Positions 24,059 to 33,539 are shown, counted from the first letter of the stretch. The stretch: 64,000 nt of DNA from Paraburkholderia edwinii (GCF_019428685.1 NZ_CP080096.1:620001-684000); one strand, 5' to 3'. The notes: a model not told the origin generated them from the sequence alone. Numbers and translations are program-made.

Positions 24059-24930
24059 AGGGTCGGGCCGGTATCCCATCTATCGACGAACAGACTCATC
24101 GCGAGCAGATTCGCCGTGCCGCCCGGACTGAGTTTTCGAGCCACGAAACGCGCGTGAATCGCAGAGGCCGCGAGCCACCATTCGCGCTGCCATATGCTGC
24201 CCGCTGCCAGGAAAGCGCGGGCTTCCTGTTGCGCGAAGCGCAGCCCCTCAATGCCGCCGCGATAGAGAAGGTTGGTGTCTTCAAGTCGTGCAAGCAGTGC
24301 AAAGCATGCATGCACACGCGCTTCCTCGAACTGATCGCCGACCACACCGCTTGCAAGACGCAGCGCAGGAAGACCGACTTGATAAAGCTTTGGAAAACCT
24401 TGAGCGGCTTCGGCTCGCGCGCCGCCCGCGCCATATCGCCGCGCGACTGCGGCGCCGTGGCTCGCGGTGCGTCTTGCGCCTGCCATGATTTCGGATCCCC
24501 AAAGCCTTGCGACGATGCCGCCTAAGGTCTCGTGCTCGCGTGCCCGATTCGCGATACGCACGCCCGCCGCGGCACACAGCAGCCCCAGGCCGAAGATGGC
24601 GCCGTGGTGCGTGTTGACACCGCCAGTTGCATTGAGCAAGCGGTGCTCTGCGCGAACCCCGATGCGGCGAAGCGCGGGCATACGGGCGTTTCTCGTGCCG
24701 GCGTGGGCCAGTTCCGCGAAGAATGGCTCGAGCGCGACTGCACTGTCGCGCAGTATTTGCGCATCAATGTCAGTATGACCGCCGTTGTCGAGATGGCTAA
24801 CGAGACCCGGCTTGGGCCATGTGGCGATCGCGGCAAGCAGGCAAGCTACGGCGAGGTCCGCGACGTGCGATGGGGTCGGGTGGCCTGCAATGGGTAGTGT
24901 TTCCGGAAAACAGTCGGCTCGACGGTTCAC
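24055..24930 (-). CDS. mdcB: Triphosphoribosyl-dephospho-CoA synthase
   Basis: A 291-residue CitG/MdcB-family enzyme that makes 2'-(5''-triphosphoribosyl)-3'-dephospho-CoA, the prosthetic group precursor of malonate decarboxylase. Family motifs are 'WPKPGLVSHLDNGGHTDIDAQ' near residue 40 and 'LLNATGGVNTHHGAIFGLGLL' near residue 105. A Gly/Ala-rich stretch and 'LEDTNLLYRGG' follow. It overlaps mdcH by 4 bp. It lies 167 bp downstream of the hybrid sensor kinase gene on the same strand. MdcB versus CitG is decided by the mdcH partner. Confidence 0.9.
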   Translation of the reverse strand: MNRRADCFPETLPIAGHPTPSHVADLAVACLLAAIATWPKPGLVSHLDNGGHTDIDAQILRDSAVALEPFFAELAHAGTRNARMPALRRIGVRAEHRLLNATGGVNTHHGAIFGLGLLCAAAGVRIANRAREHETLGGIVARLWGSEIMAGARRTASHGAAVARRYGAGGARAEAAQGFPKLYQVGLPALRLASGVVGDQFEEARVHACFALLARLEDTNLLYRGGIEGLRFAQQEARAFLAAGSIWQREWWLAASAIHARFVARKLSPGGTANLLAMSLFVDRWDTGPTL

Positions 24931-25097
24931 GTGCGTGCTCCAGGGAAGCGCGTTGCGCGGGATCCGCTAGAGCAGAACACATGCGGCTGGCGTGAAAAAA
25001 CTATAACGTCAGGCTGCGCGCAAACATAGCCTACTCATAGGCAGCAGGTCACCTACCGGGGTGAGGCGACCCTATACGTTAGCGAGCGGGAAAGCGT

Positions 25098-28000
25098 TTA
25101 CGCCGACGCCTTGGGTAAGGAAAACCGGAATACGGATCCGGATTCCGGTCCGGGTTCGACCGTCAGTACTCCCCCGTGCGCTTCGATGATCATGTTGCAG
25201 ATCACGAGCCCCATGCCGAGGCCTTCTTTTTTGGTGGTGACGAACGGTGAGAAGAGCCGTCCGGCCACCGAAGGCGCAATGCCCGGCCCCGTGTCTTCGA
25301 CGGCGACGAGAACGTCTTCTGTTGAAGGCTCCGACGTGTTGATCGTCAGTATGCGCTTGCGGCCCGTCACGCTTTCCATGGCATCCATCGCATTCAGCAG
25401 AAGATTGAGCACCACCTGCTGCAGCTGGGTGCGATCGCCATAGACAGGCAGATTGCGGTTCAACGATTGCGTATCGAGTTCGATATGTGCCTCGCGAATG
25501 CGGCCACGAACCTGCAACAGCGTCTGGCTGATCGATTCGTTGATGTCGAACAGCTCAAAGCTCGGAGCCGCGTTGCCGACCAGCGCGCGCAAACTGTGGA
25601 CGATGCTGCGTCCGCGAGAGCTTTGCTCGACGACCTGCTCGACCATATAGCGAGCCTGATCGATGTCGGGCTGCGGGGCGGATAGCCAGTTCAGTGCGGC
25701 GATGGCGGCCGTTCCGACCGTCGCGAAAGGCTGGGCGACTTCATGCACAACGGACGCCACGAGTTCGCGCGTCGTCGCAAGCGGCTTGACGCGCGCCTGT
25801 TCGGTTTGCGATTCATGCGGCGGGGATGCGTCGCCGGCGCTGTCTCGCGGCCGCGATTCTTCAGTAACCCGCGCGTAAATTCGCGCGTTCTCGAGCGCCG
25901 CGGCGGCTTGCGTCGCGAGCGCGACGAGAACGTCGATCTTTCTGGATGTGAATACCCCCGCGGCCAGGCAGTTTTCAAGGTAGAGCATGCCGGTCAGCCG
26001 CGATTGCTGGATGATCGGCATGCAGGCTATCGAACGCGGCCGGTTCGATTCGATGTAGGGATCCGAAGCAAATGCGTCGCTTTCTGACACGTCGTCGAGT
26101 GCGATATGCGATCGGGTGCGGGCGACTTCCTTGAGGATAGTCATCGGCACGTCGCGGGAAGTGAGCTCGGCCGGACACATCGAAAGCGCGACGCCGTTGC
26201 GCGTGATATGCGCCCTTGCCGCGATCTGCAGCGACGCACCTTTATATAGCGCGAGGATGCCGCGTTGCGCGCCCGCGAATTCCACCGAGCTCGTCACGAT
26301 CGTGCCCGCGAGTTTGCTGAGGATCATTTCGCCTGAGGGCGGGGCTGCGCTTCCCGCTTGATGCCCGTTTCGACCGTGGCATACGGATCGATCCGCCGCG
26401 CGGCGCTCGCGCGGCGTCGACGCTACCGGTTCCTCGGTGTCTACCGAGTCGATTGCGTGTACTTTCGCCGTCGCGCCGAGACTGACATACGCTTGCCGCG
26501 CATGGCAAAGATACGAACGTGCCACGATATGCAGAGCTCGCCGTGCATAGTGCCGTGCGGCGGCTTCCGCAGCCATGGCTTCGATCTGGAAAAAGCCGTG
26601 CTGCCGCGCATCCTTGATGGCTTCCTCAAAGCGCTGCTCGGCATCGGCGCATCGGCCTTCGACGCAGGCTATTTGCGCCTCGACGAGCGCGAGCCGGCAG
26701 CGAAAATTTTCTGGGCAGTATCGGGCCCATACGGCAAGCGTGTTATGCCGGTCGTAAAGCGCCACGACATGTTCGGGGATAATTTCAAACGAGCGTGCGA
26801 GCAGCGCTTCGGCATGAGCCAATGCGCCGTAACAACAGTGGTCCACCCGCTCGACGAGCGAGTCCGAGGTCCACGCGTGTTTCGCTGCCTCCCTTTCGGC
26901 GGTCAGCGCCGCCTCGAAATCGCCAAACGTCAGGGCAAGCTGCATTTGACGGGTCCAGTGCGCAAATGCGGCAATCGACTTCGGCAAAGCCGTATTGATT
27001 GCGATGCGATCGATCGCACGCGGATCGTAGCCGGCGGTCAGCAGTGACGCCTCGTCGATCGGCAGTCCGCAAAGCTGACGCAGCATCCAGATCTGCGCCG
27101 TAAACGAGTCGGCCATCAGGTCGATGCCGTACTTTCGCGCGATATCGAGGCCCGCGTCGGCCTGGGCCATGGCCTCCCGGATCGGTGTTGCCGAGAAAAT
27201 CAGAATGCTGACAAGGTTCCTGCGCGAATAGATTTCATAGTTCAGGTCGCCGATGACCGACGCGGTGTGCATTGCTTCGCGTACCAACGTTTCCGCGCGT
27301 TTGACCGGCTGCGACCACGGCAGCACGCATGCCCCTACGGCGAGTTGCGCGCGTACTTTCATGCTTCCGAGATCCTTGTTGTCGATCAGCTTCATCGCCA
27401 GTTCGCCAAACTGAATGCCCATTTCGTAGTCGCCGTAGCGGGCGCCTAAAGCACGCACCACGCCCGCGTAGGCATGCGTCGAGGCATCGCAGTGTCCGTG
27501 CTCGAGGCTTAACGCCGTCATGCGCAACAGCACGAGGTCGCGAAGATCTCGGTCATGAAAGATCGCGACCGGAAGAAGGCCGACATACACTTCCATGATG
27601 CTGCGAAGCTGCATATTGCGCATGAGCGGCATTGCAAGCAGGTCATGCGGCTTGCGTCCGTTCATCAGGTTGACTACGCGTTTGAACTCATCATCGACGT
27701 CGTCGGCGCTTGGCTTGGCCGGCAACTGCTCGCCGGCTTGACGCAGATAGTTGAGCGCGACGTCAAGCGCGTCGTGCGTTTGGTCGCGAGCCGTCAGGAT
27801 AGTCACCAGCAGCCGCGTGACGCTGGTGCGTAGCCGCAAGTCGAGGAAATTGCGGCTTAAGCGCTGAAGGCGCTTTAAGGCGAACGAGCCTGCGCCGGTG
27901 AGAAATTCGCATTCGGAAAGATGAAACTCCGCTGCGTATCGGTCCGCGGATTCGCGTGTGCCCGAAAGCAGGCGCGCTGCCGCTGCAAAGTACCCGAGCG

Positions 28001-30296
28001 CCGATACGTGCTCCGCTGCATCTCTTGCCCGTCGGCCCGCGGCAAGATTGAGACGCCCGAAGGACTGTCGTTCCGCAACCGATTTGACGAACTGCAGGCC
28101 GCGATTGATCTGGTTCACGACGACGAATAACTGGTCGCCTTGCAGATCGATAGTCGCGCATGCGGCAAGCGTTCGGCCTATGGCGAAGTGGAAGGCCTGC
28201 CTTTCGGCTGCGGGGATCGATGTGTAGACGGCTTCGCGGACACGGTCATGCCAGAACCGCCAATTGTTCGCCTGCTGCACGACGAGGTCCTGCTTCTGCG
28301 CATCGATCAGCGCGGATAAGGTTTCGCTGAGCTCGCCGTGCATCGCGACATTCAGAATATCCAATGAACTGCTTTCGAGGCAGGCGAGATAGTGGAGCGT
28401 GCCTTGCGTTTGGGCGGACAGGCTCGCAATACGGAGCCGCATGAAATCCGCGATGTTGTCGGGGTGCGCGATTTGCGCGACGCCGCGCAGGTTCCACGTC
28501 CACTTGCAATCGCGGTAGTCGAAGCTTATCGCGCCTTCGTCCGCGAGCGATGCCAGAAGGCGTATTGCAAAGAACGGCTCGCCGCCCGTTCTGCTCTCGA
28601 CGTGCTTGGCGAGCGGCAGTGCTTCAGGCAAGGTGCAAGCGAGCGTATCGGATATCAATTCGGCGAGATCGGTGGTTCTTAGAGGCTGCGCCGGAACGAC
28701 CACCATCTGATGCCGGATCGCGTCGTCGTCGAGCCATTGCAATGTGGACGACGATTGTTTTCCGATATCCCGATACGCCGCGACAATCAGGACATGCCGG
28801 ACGCTGGGCTCCGTGATCAGATGCCTGATGACCGCAAGCGTGCCGGCGTCGGCCCATTGAAGGTCGTCGAAAAAGAGAATGAGCGGCTTTTGCGCGGTCG
28901 CGAACGCGTTTAGCAGTTGTGCCGTTAGCCGCAGAAAGCGTATGCGCTCAAGACGCGGTTTAAGCTTGGGAACCGGCGGAACGTCACCGAGAATAAGCGC
29001 GGCGCTGGGCACGAGTGCGGCGAGCACGCCGGCGTTCACGCCAAGCGCTTCGGTCAGCCTCGCGCGCATGGAATGAAAGGGCGCGTCTTCTGCGCCGAGA
29101 ATCGGTCGCAGCAGCGCCTGAAATGCCTGTGCGACGGCGGAATAGGGAACGGTCGACTTCAACGGGTCGCATTTTCCGGCCGCATAGTCGTGCGGTTTAG
29201 CAGCGAGCCCGGCTATAAAGTTTGCCACGAGCGACGACTTGCCCGTACCGGAATATCCGGTAAGCAAAGCGAATTCGGCTTTGCCGGTCGCGGCGACGCG
29301 TTCAAGCGACGCGGTGAGTACGTTCAGTTCATGGACCCTTCCGTATGCCTTTGCAGGGCTCTTGAACTTGTGGCCGATGTTGCGCAGGTCGAGTGGAAAT
29401 GAAGGAATGCTTTGCCGTTCGCGCCAGAACGTACGGCAGAGCGAAAGGTCGGCGGCAAGGCTCGCAACGGACTGATACCGGTTTTCCGGCAGCGTGGCGA
29501 GCATCTTCGTCACGATGGCAGCGACTTGCGACGGAATGCCGGCGACGTGCCAAGACGCGGATACGGCATGCGCAGCCGCATCGCTATGCATCGTTGCAAC
29601 GGCGCCTGCTAAAGGCGGAGCCGAGCCGGTCAGCAACTCGTGGAATATGCAACCGAGCGCATATATATCCGTTCTCGCATCGATGTCGCGGTCTAACTCC
29701 AAGCAGCCTCTTTGCTCCGGCGCCCTATAGATCAGCGACAGGTCTGCGCCTTCATCTTCGTGATAGCCACTGAGTTCGTCACCGTCCGCAAAGCCCATTA
29801 ACCAGCTTTGGCACGTGTCGAAGTCGACGAGAATGTTGCCGGGACGAAGATTTCCATGAATCATCCCGGCCGTATGACTCGCGCACAGCGCGGTGGTGAG
29901 CGCGTCGGCAAGCGTCATGAACGATTCGAAGTCGAACGTTCCCTGAAGATGGTTGGCCAATAGCACACCGCCCGGATCGATCGATACGAGGGCCGTGCGT
30001 CCCGCGTATCGCGAGAGCGCGACAGGTACGACAGCCCAGCGGCGATCGAGCTGATTGCGCAAGCTATACGCTGCCTGCAATCGCTGCATGCAGTCGGTGT
30101 CGTCTTCCGGGCACACGCGGATCAGGCGGGCGCCGGTCTGGTCGTCGACATAGCGGATCAGAAGATGGTCGCCCCCTTTAAGCACTGAACTCGACGAGTA
30201 CGACGGACAATGGGGAGGCGCGCATACAGCGGTATCTTGTGCGAGTAGCTGATCGCCACCATGCACTGAACTCAATACGTGGCTGTGGTTCTTCAT
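25098..30296 (-). CDS. Giant hybrid sensor: kinase-like domain, AAA ATPase, GAF, histidine kinase
   Basis: A 1732-residue cytoplasmic sensor. Residues 40-300 have a Ser/Thr kinase fold, but the VAIK-type Lys is Arg60, the catalytic loop is HGNLRPGN (147-154, Asp to Asn) and the DFG Asp is Gly168, so it is probably a pseudokinase. Residues 315-600 form an AAA/STAND-like ATPase: Walker A GYSGTGKSS at 347-355, Walker B 'LILFFDDLQWADAG'. A helical repeat region (about 700-1300) is followed by a GAF domain (1324-1475) and a histidine kinase with His1518 ('VVHEVAQP'), N-box Asn1635 and D-box DTGPG from 1668. It is divergent from a FixJ-type regulator, the likely phosphoacceptor. Such trifunctional proteins sense unknown signals. 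Confidence 0.92.
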   Translation of the reverse strand: MKNHSHVLSSVHGGDQLLAQDTAVCAPPHCPSYSSSSVLKGGDHLLIRYVDDQTGARLIRVCPEDDTDCMQRLQAAYSLRNQLDRRWAVVPVALSRYAGRTALVSIDPGGVLLANHLQGTFDFESFMTLADALTTALCASHTAGMIHGNLRPGNILVDFDTCQSWLMGFADGDELSGYHEDEGADLSLIYRAPEQRGCLELDRDIDARTDIYALGCIFHELLTGSAPPLAGAVATMHSDAAAHAVSASWHVAGIPSQVAAIVTKMLATLPENRYQSVASLAADLSLCRTFWRERQSIPSFPLDLRNIGHKFKSPAKAYGRVHELNVLTASLERVAATGKAEFALLTGYSGTGKSSLVANFIAGLAAKPHDYAAGKCDPLKSTVPYSAVAQAFQALLRPILGAEDAPFHSMRARLTEALGVNAGVLAALVPSAALILGDVPPVPKLKPRLERIRFLRLTAQLLNAFATAQKPLILFFDDLQWADAGTLAVIRHLITEPSVRHVLIVAAYRDIGKQSSSTLQWLDDDAIRHQMVVVPAQPLRTTDLAELISDTLACTLPEALPLAKHVESRTGGEPFFAIRLLASLADEGAISFDYRDCKWTWNLRGVAQIAHPDNIADFMRLRIASLSAQTQGTLHYLACLESSSLDILNVAMHGELSETLSALIDAQKQDLVVQQANNWRFWHDRVREAVYTSIPAAERQAFHFAIGRTLAACATIDLQGDQLFVVVNQINRGLQFVKSVAERQSFGRLNLAAGRRARDAAEHVSALGYFAAAARLLSGTRESADRYAAEFHLSECEFLTGAGSFALKRLQRLSRNFLDLRLRTSVTRLLVTILTARDQTHDALDVALNYLRQAGEQLPAKPSADDVDDEFKRVVNLMNGRKPHDLLAMPLMRNMQLRSIMEVYVGLLPVAIFHDRDLRDLVLLRMTALSLEHGHCDASTHAYAGVVRALGARYGDYEMGIQFGELAMKLIDNKDLGSMKVRAQLAVGACVLPWSQPVKRAETLVREAMHTASVIGDLNYEIYSRRNLVSILIFSATPIREAMAQADAGLDIARKYGIDLMADSFTAQIWMLRQLCGLPIDEASLLTAGYDPRAIDRIAINTALPKSIAAFAHWTRQMQLALTFGDFEAALTAEREAAKHAWTSDSLVERVDHCCYGALAHAEALLARSFEIIPEHVVALYDRHNTLAVWARYCPENFRCRLALVEAQIACVEGRCADAEQRFEEAIKDARQHGFFQIEAMAAEAAARHYARRALHIVARSYLCHARQAYVSLGATAKVHAIDSVDTEEPVASTPRERRAADRSVCHGRNGHQAGSAAPPSGEMILSKLAGTIVTSSVEFAGAQRGILALYKGASLQIAARAHITRNGVALSMCPAELTSRDVPMTILKEVARTRSHIALDDVSESDAFASDPYIESNRPRSIACMPIIQQSRLTGMLYLENCLAAGVFTSRKIDVLVALATQAAAALENARIYARVTEESRPRDSAGDASPPHESQTEQARVKPLATTRELVASVVHEVAQPFATVGTAAIAALNWLSAPQPDIDQARYMVEQVVEQSSRGRSIVHSLRALVGNAAPSFELFDINESISQTLLQVRGRIREAHIELDTQSLNRNLPVYGDRTQLQQVVLNLLLNAMDAMESVTGRKRILTINTSEPSTEDVLVAVEDTGPGIAPSVAGRLFSPFVTTKKEGLGMGLVICNMIIEAHGGVLTVEPGPESGSVFRFSLPKASA

Positions 30297-30690
30297 TGTG
30301 CGGAAATCTGCGGGGTCCCATTCAAAGGCGGCCGCCGGAGCGTTCTAAAGGCTTTAGCGGGATGTGCTTAAGCCTTGACCCCGAAATATAAATCCCAGTA
30401 TCCGGGAGAGATAAAGAAAACGCACGGCGTCGCGCATTCTGCTATTCGGAAAAGCTGCTGCGTTCGACTCGCGCCAAGGCGCGATACCGTGATGGCTCAT
30501 CATAGCAAGCGCCTTGCATTACGTAACGTATACGATGTGTATACTTGTCGAAAGCAGGCGCGTAGCGATAATGCATCTTGCGCTCTGTTCGCTCATCGAT
30601 GGGTGCCGGCGCGGATGAAAGAGCAGATGACGAGCGCGTGACAAAAGTCAGAGAGCGGTATTCCGGTGAACCCCTACAGCCACGACTATC
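30297..30690. other. Divergent promoter region of the two-component system
   Basis: About 390 bp between the sensor kinase (-) and response regulator (+). It holds the inverted repeat at 30528-30544 (listed separately) and an AT-rich patch around 30385-30420, a likely promoter for the kinase. Short open frames here overlap without coding signal. Confidence 0.55.
30528..30560 (+). promoter_or_regulatory. Inverted repeat GTATAC-N5-GTATAC with conserved tail, candidate operator
   Basis: GTATAC (30528-30533) and GTATAC (30539-30544) around GATGT, followed by TTGTCGAAAGCAGGCG (30545-30560). The composite recurs upstream of the Tat hydrolase at 22220-22253. The position between the divergent sensor and regulator genes suggests autoregulation by the response regulator. 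Confidence 0.55.
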
Positions 30691-31386
30691 ATGCGCACCT
30701 GTAACGAAGACGCAACGTCATTTTGTGGAATCCTGGGTCTTGGCGAATTGCCGGAACAGCGTGTAACCGGCACGCAGCCGATCGTCTACGTCGTGGACGA
30801 TGATGCATCGATGCGTGCCACGCTCGGTTCGCTGCTCCTTTCCGTCGGTTACCGCGTCGAGACGTTCGACTCTTCGGCGGCCTTTCTCGCATTCAAGCGG
30901 CCGGACGTCACGAGCTGCCTCGTGCTCGATATCCGTCTGCGTGGCGAAAGTGGCCTTGCGTTCCAGCGCGACTGCGGTCGTTTCGATTTGCGCATGCCGA
31001 TTCTTTTCGTGACCGGGCACGGCGATGTCGCGATGTCCGTTCAGGCGATGAAAGCCGGCGCAGTGGATTTCCTTGCCAAGCCGTTTCGCGACCAGGACAT
31101 GCTCGACGCGATACACGACGCGCTCGAGCGCGATTCCCAAAGGCGTCGTGAAGAAGAAAGGCTGAGGCCGTTGCGCCATTGCTATACGAGGCTCTCGTCT
31201 CGCGAAAGAGAGGTCATGCATCTGGTGATTACGGGCCTGCTGAACAAGCAGATCGCGGGTGCGCTCGATGTGAGCGAAGACTGCGTGAAGCTGCACCGCA
31301 GTCAGGTGATGAAGAAGATGAACGCGCGATCGGTGCCGGATCTCGTGCGCAAGGCGAAAGACCTCGGTATTAATCCGCGCTGCTAG
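30691..31386 (+). CDS. FixJ/LuxR-type response regulator
   Basis: A 231-residue two-domain regulator. The receiver domain (residues 30-145) has the acidic pocket DDD at 36-38, phospho-acceptor Asp80 ('CLVLDIRLRGESG'), Thr108 ('FVTGHGD') and Lys130 ('FLAKPF'). A linker with RRREEERL leads to a LuxR-type helix-turn-helix ('RLSSREREVMHLVITGLLNKQIAGALDVSEDCVKLHRSQVMKKMNARSVPDLVRKA'). It is divergent from the hybrid histidine kinase and is very likely its partner. The first 25 residues are not part of the receiver; the ATG at 30691 has no clear ribosome site, so the true start may be a little further in. Confidence 0.93.
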   Translation: MRTCNEDATSFCGILGLGELPEQRVTGTQPIVYVVDDDASMRATLGSLLLSVGYRVETFDSSAAFLAFKRPDVTSCLVLDIRLRGESGLAFQRDCGRFDLRMPILFVTGHGDVAMSVQAMKAGAVDFLAKPFRDQDMLDAIHDALERDSQRRREEERLRPLRHCYTRLSSREREVMHLVITGLLNKQIAGALDVSEDCVKLHRSQVMKKMNARSVPDLVRKAKDLGINPRC

Positions 31387-31748
31387 CTAGCGCGACATTC
31401 CCAAGACCGTTTGACGCACGCCTCCGCTCGCATGGCGAAGGGGGCGGCTTTCGCTTGCCGCTGCATTTCTGTTCAATAAATTCCACGCCGATTATAAATA
31501 AATCAGGATTTGAGGTTATGGAAAAGTCGGATATTGAATAAAGCAATCGTAAGGCTTGATTCAAGAAACAATAACCGTATGCATTCTTAAAGCTTTTCTA
31601 CGCATAAGCCAAAGCAATGAGGCTGCTGAAACTTCAAATTTAAATAACATCCTGTCTATTGGCACTTTTTAGGCAAGTGCTGGTTGTTATACGAGCTATC
31701 CGCGTGATCTTTAGCGCGTAACAACCGGACCCTGATTTGAGAAAGGCC
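31387..31748. other. AT-rich intergenic region before the DUF2844 gene
   Basis: About 360 bp, clearly AT-rich from 31470 to 31740. It carries GTATGCATTCTTAAAGC at 31577-31593, which resembles the right part of the motif at 22231-22248 (GTATGCATTGCTGAAAGC), but the left half-site is missing. It presumably contains the promoter of the DUF2844/DUF3443 operon. Confidence 0.45.
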
Positions 31749-32282
31749 ATGGAAATTGAAAACAAGGTACTAAAAGCAAGATTGATCGGATTCGCCGTGG
31801 TCGTCTGCATCGGCTTTGCTGCAAACACAGCCGTTGCGGCGCTGGGTAGCTTCCCGTTGACGGGTGCTGATCCTCATGTGGCCTCTAACGTCATGAGAGA
31901 AGCTGCGGTACTGAAGGCCGCGACGGGTTCGCAGGCTAACGCGGCAACGCCTTCGGCAAATGCACTCTATAGAGTGAATGTCGTCACGTTGAATTCGGGC
32001 ACTGTCGTACGTGAATTTGTCGCGACGTCCAGCGGTAATGTATTTGCGCTTACCTGGGAGGGTCCGCAGACGCCGAATTATGCGGCGATACTTGGTAGCT
32101 ATTCGGAACGCTATCTGCGGCCCGCGGGTAAAGATGTGATTCGTGTGGGGGGTGTGAGCGAAAGAAGCCTCAGTTCGCCCGATCTGGTTGTTCAGTCGAT
32201 GGGCCATTTAGGCCATTTTCACGGCTGCGCCTATCTTCCGCAGGAATTTCCTGACGGTCTATCTGTTTCCGATCTTCAATAA
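31749..32282 (+). CDS. DUF2844 exported protein
   Basis: A 177-residue protein with an N-terminal hydrophobic signal ('LKARLIGFAVVVCIGFAANTAVA') followed by 'ALGSFPLTGA', the usual start of mature DUF2844 proteins. The core 'LYRVNVVTLNSGTVVREFVATSSGNVFALTWEGPQTPNYAAILGSYSERYL' is typical of the family, known mainly from Burkholderiaceae, without assigned function. I choose the ATG at 31749, preceded by GAGAAAGG; the frame is open to 31737. It is followed after 11 bp by the DUF3443 lipoprotein gene, a pairing common in the group, so the two probably work together in the cell envelope. Confidence 0.88.
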   Translation: MEIENKVLKARLIGFAVVVCIGFAANTAVAALGSFPLTGADPHVASNVMREAAVLKAATGSQANAATPSANALYRVNVVTLNSGTVVREFVATSSGNVFALTWEGPQTPNYAAILGSYSERYLRPAGKDVIRVGGVSERSLSSPDLVVQSMGHLGHFHGCAYLPQEFPDGLSVSDLQ

Positions 32283-32293
32283 TCGAGGCCAAC

Positions 32294-33514
32294 ATGAAAA
32301 AGCTCATGGCAATTCTCACTTTCGCGTTGGTGCTCGCAGGTTGTGGAGGCGGCGGTGGCGGTTCCGGTGGCGCAGTTAGTCAGATTTCGAGCCAGAATCA
32401 GGCGGCCAATTCGGTTAACGTGACGGTGGACAATAAGTTCGGCTTTGTGAACGCGCCGTACGTGACCGTGACCATCTGTGCGCCGGGCACCGGCAACTGC
32501 GCGACGATCGACCATGTTCTCGTCGATACCGGTTCGTCGGGCTTGCGTCTTCTGCGCTCGGCGGTGCCGGCGTCGTTAGGCCTCGCTAACGCGAAGGACT
32601 CGGCGCAAGGCAATACGATGGCCGAATGCGTCGAGTTCGGTTCCGGGACGGCATGGGGGCCGATTTCGAAGGTCGACCTGAAGATTGCCGGTGAAACGGC
32701 CTCGTCGTTGCCGATACAGATTGTCGACGACTCGTTTGCCTCGATTCCCGCCGATTGTTCAAGCGAAGGTCCCGATATGGCTGCGAAGGGTCCGTCGTCG
32801 TTTGGCGGCAATGGGCTGATTGGCCTGAATGTCATGCGTCACGACTGCCAGACTTCGTGCCAGTCACCCGCAGCATCGATGTACTACGATTGCGCCGGTT
32901 CGACCTGCACGGGCATTGCGGTGCCGCTCGCGGAACAGGTGCCTAACCCGGTTATCGACTTTGCGACCGACAACAACGGGATGACGCTGAACTTTCCCGC
33001 AGTCGCCCCAGGCGGCGCGGGCACGGTCTCGGGCACGATGACGTTCGGGGTCAACACGCAGAGCAACAACATGCTGCCGGCCACTGCGCAGCAGATGACG
33101 ACAACCGTGTTCGGCGAGGTGACCGCCAGCTTTAACGGCCTGCCGATGCCGGGCTTCATCGACTCCGGTTCGAGCGCGTACTTTATCGTGGACCCGTCCA
33201 TTAGCCAGTGCCCGTCGAGCTTTTCGAGCGCGCCGTGGTTCTGTCCGGCTGCTCCAACGGCGCTTTCGGCGTCGCTTCAGAGCGAGACCGGCGCCACGCT
33301 CGGTGTTTCGTTCACCTTGGTCAACACGGAGTCCGAATTGGGCAACGGGTCGAACGCGGCGCACGAGGGCATCGGTCAGAATATGGGGCTGTTTGGAGCG
33401 GGTGTACTGGATCTGGGTGAGCCGTTCGTTTACGGCAAACGCATCACCTTCGGCATGCCGGGTAGCGATGATTTCTCGACGGGCACGCAGCCGTTCTTTG
33501 CGATTCAGTCTTGA
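32294..33514 (+). CDS. DUF3443 lipoprotein with pepsin-like twin DTGS motifs
   Basis: A 406-residue lipoprotein: lipobox LAGC with acylated Cys17, then a Gly-rich linker. Residues 73-86 'DHVLVDTGSSGLRLL' and 288-299 'FIDSGSSAYFIV' match the two active-site loops of pepsin-type aspartic proteases. 'GNGLIGLN' at about 172-179 resembles the G-hh-G-L-G motif that follows the first loop in that fold. Cysteine pairs in between suggest disulfides, as expected for an envelope protein. DUF3443 has no assigned function that I know of; a two-lobed aspartic protease or an inactive relative is my inference. It is co-transcribed with the DUF2844 gene. A terminator follows at 33540. Confidence 0.9.
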   Translation: MKKLMAILTFALVLAGCGGGGGGSGGAVSQISSQNQAANSVNVTVDNKFGFVNAPYVTVTICAPGTGNCATIDHVLVDTGSSGLRLLRSAVPASLGLANAKDSAQGNTMAECVEFGSGTAWGPISKVDLKIAGETASSLPIQIVDDSFASIPADCSSEGPDMAAKGPSSFGGNGLIGLNVMRHDCQTSCQSPAASMYYDCAGSTCTGIAVPLAEQVPNPVIDFATDNNGMTLNFPAVAPGGAGTVSGTMTFGVNTQSNNMLPATAQQMTTTVFGEVTASFNGLPMPGFIDSGSSAYFIVDPSISQCPSSFSSAPWFCPAAPTALSASLQSETGATLGVSFTLVNTESELGNGSNAAHEGIGQNMGLFGAGVLDLGEPFVYGKRITFGMPGSDDFSTGTQPFFAIQS

Positions 33515-33539
33515 TCGCGCGCTTGTAGGCGGGTGCTAA

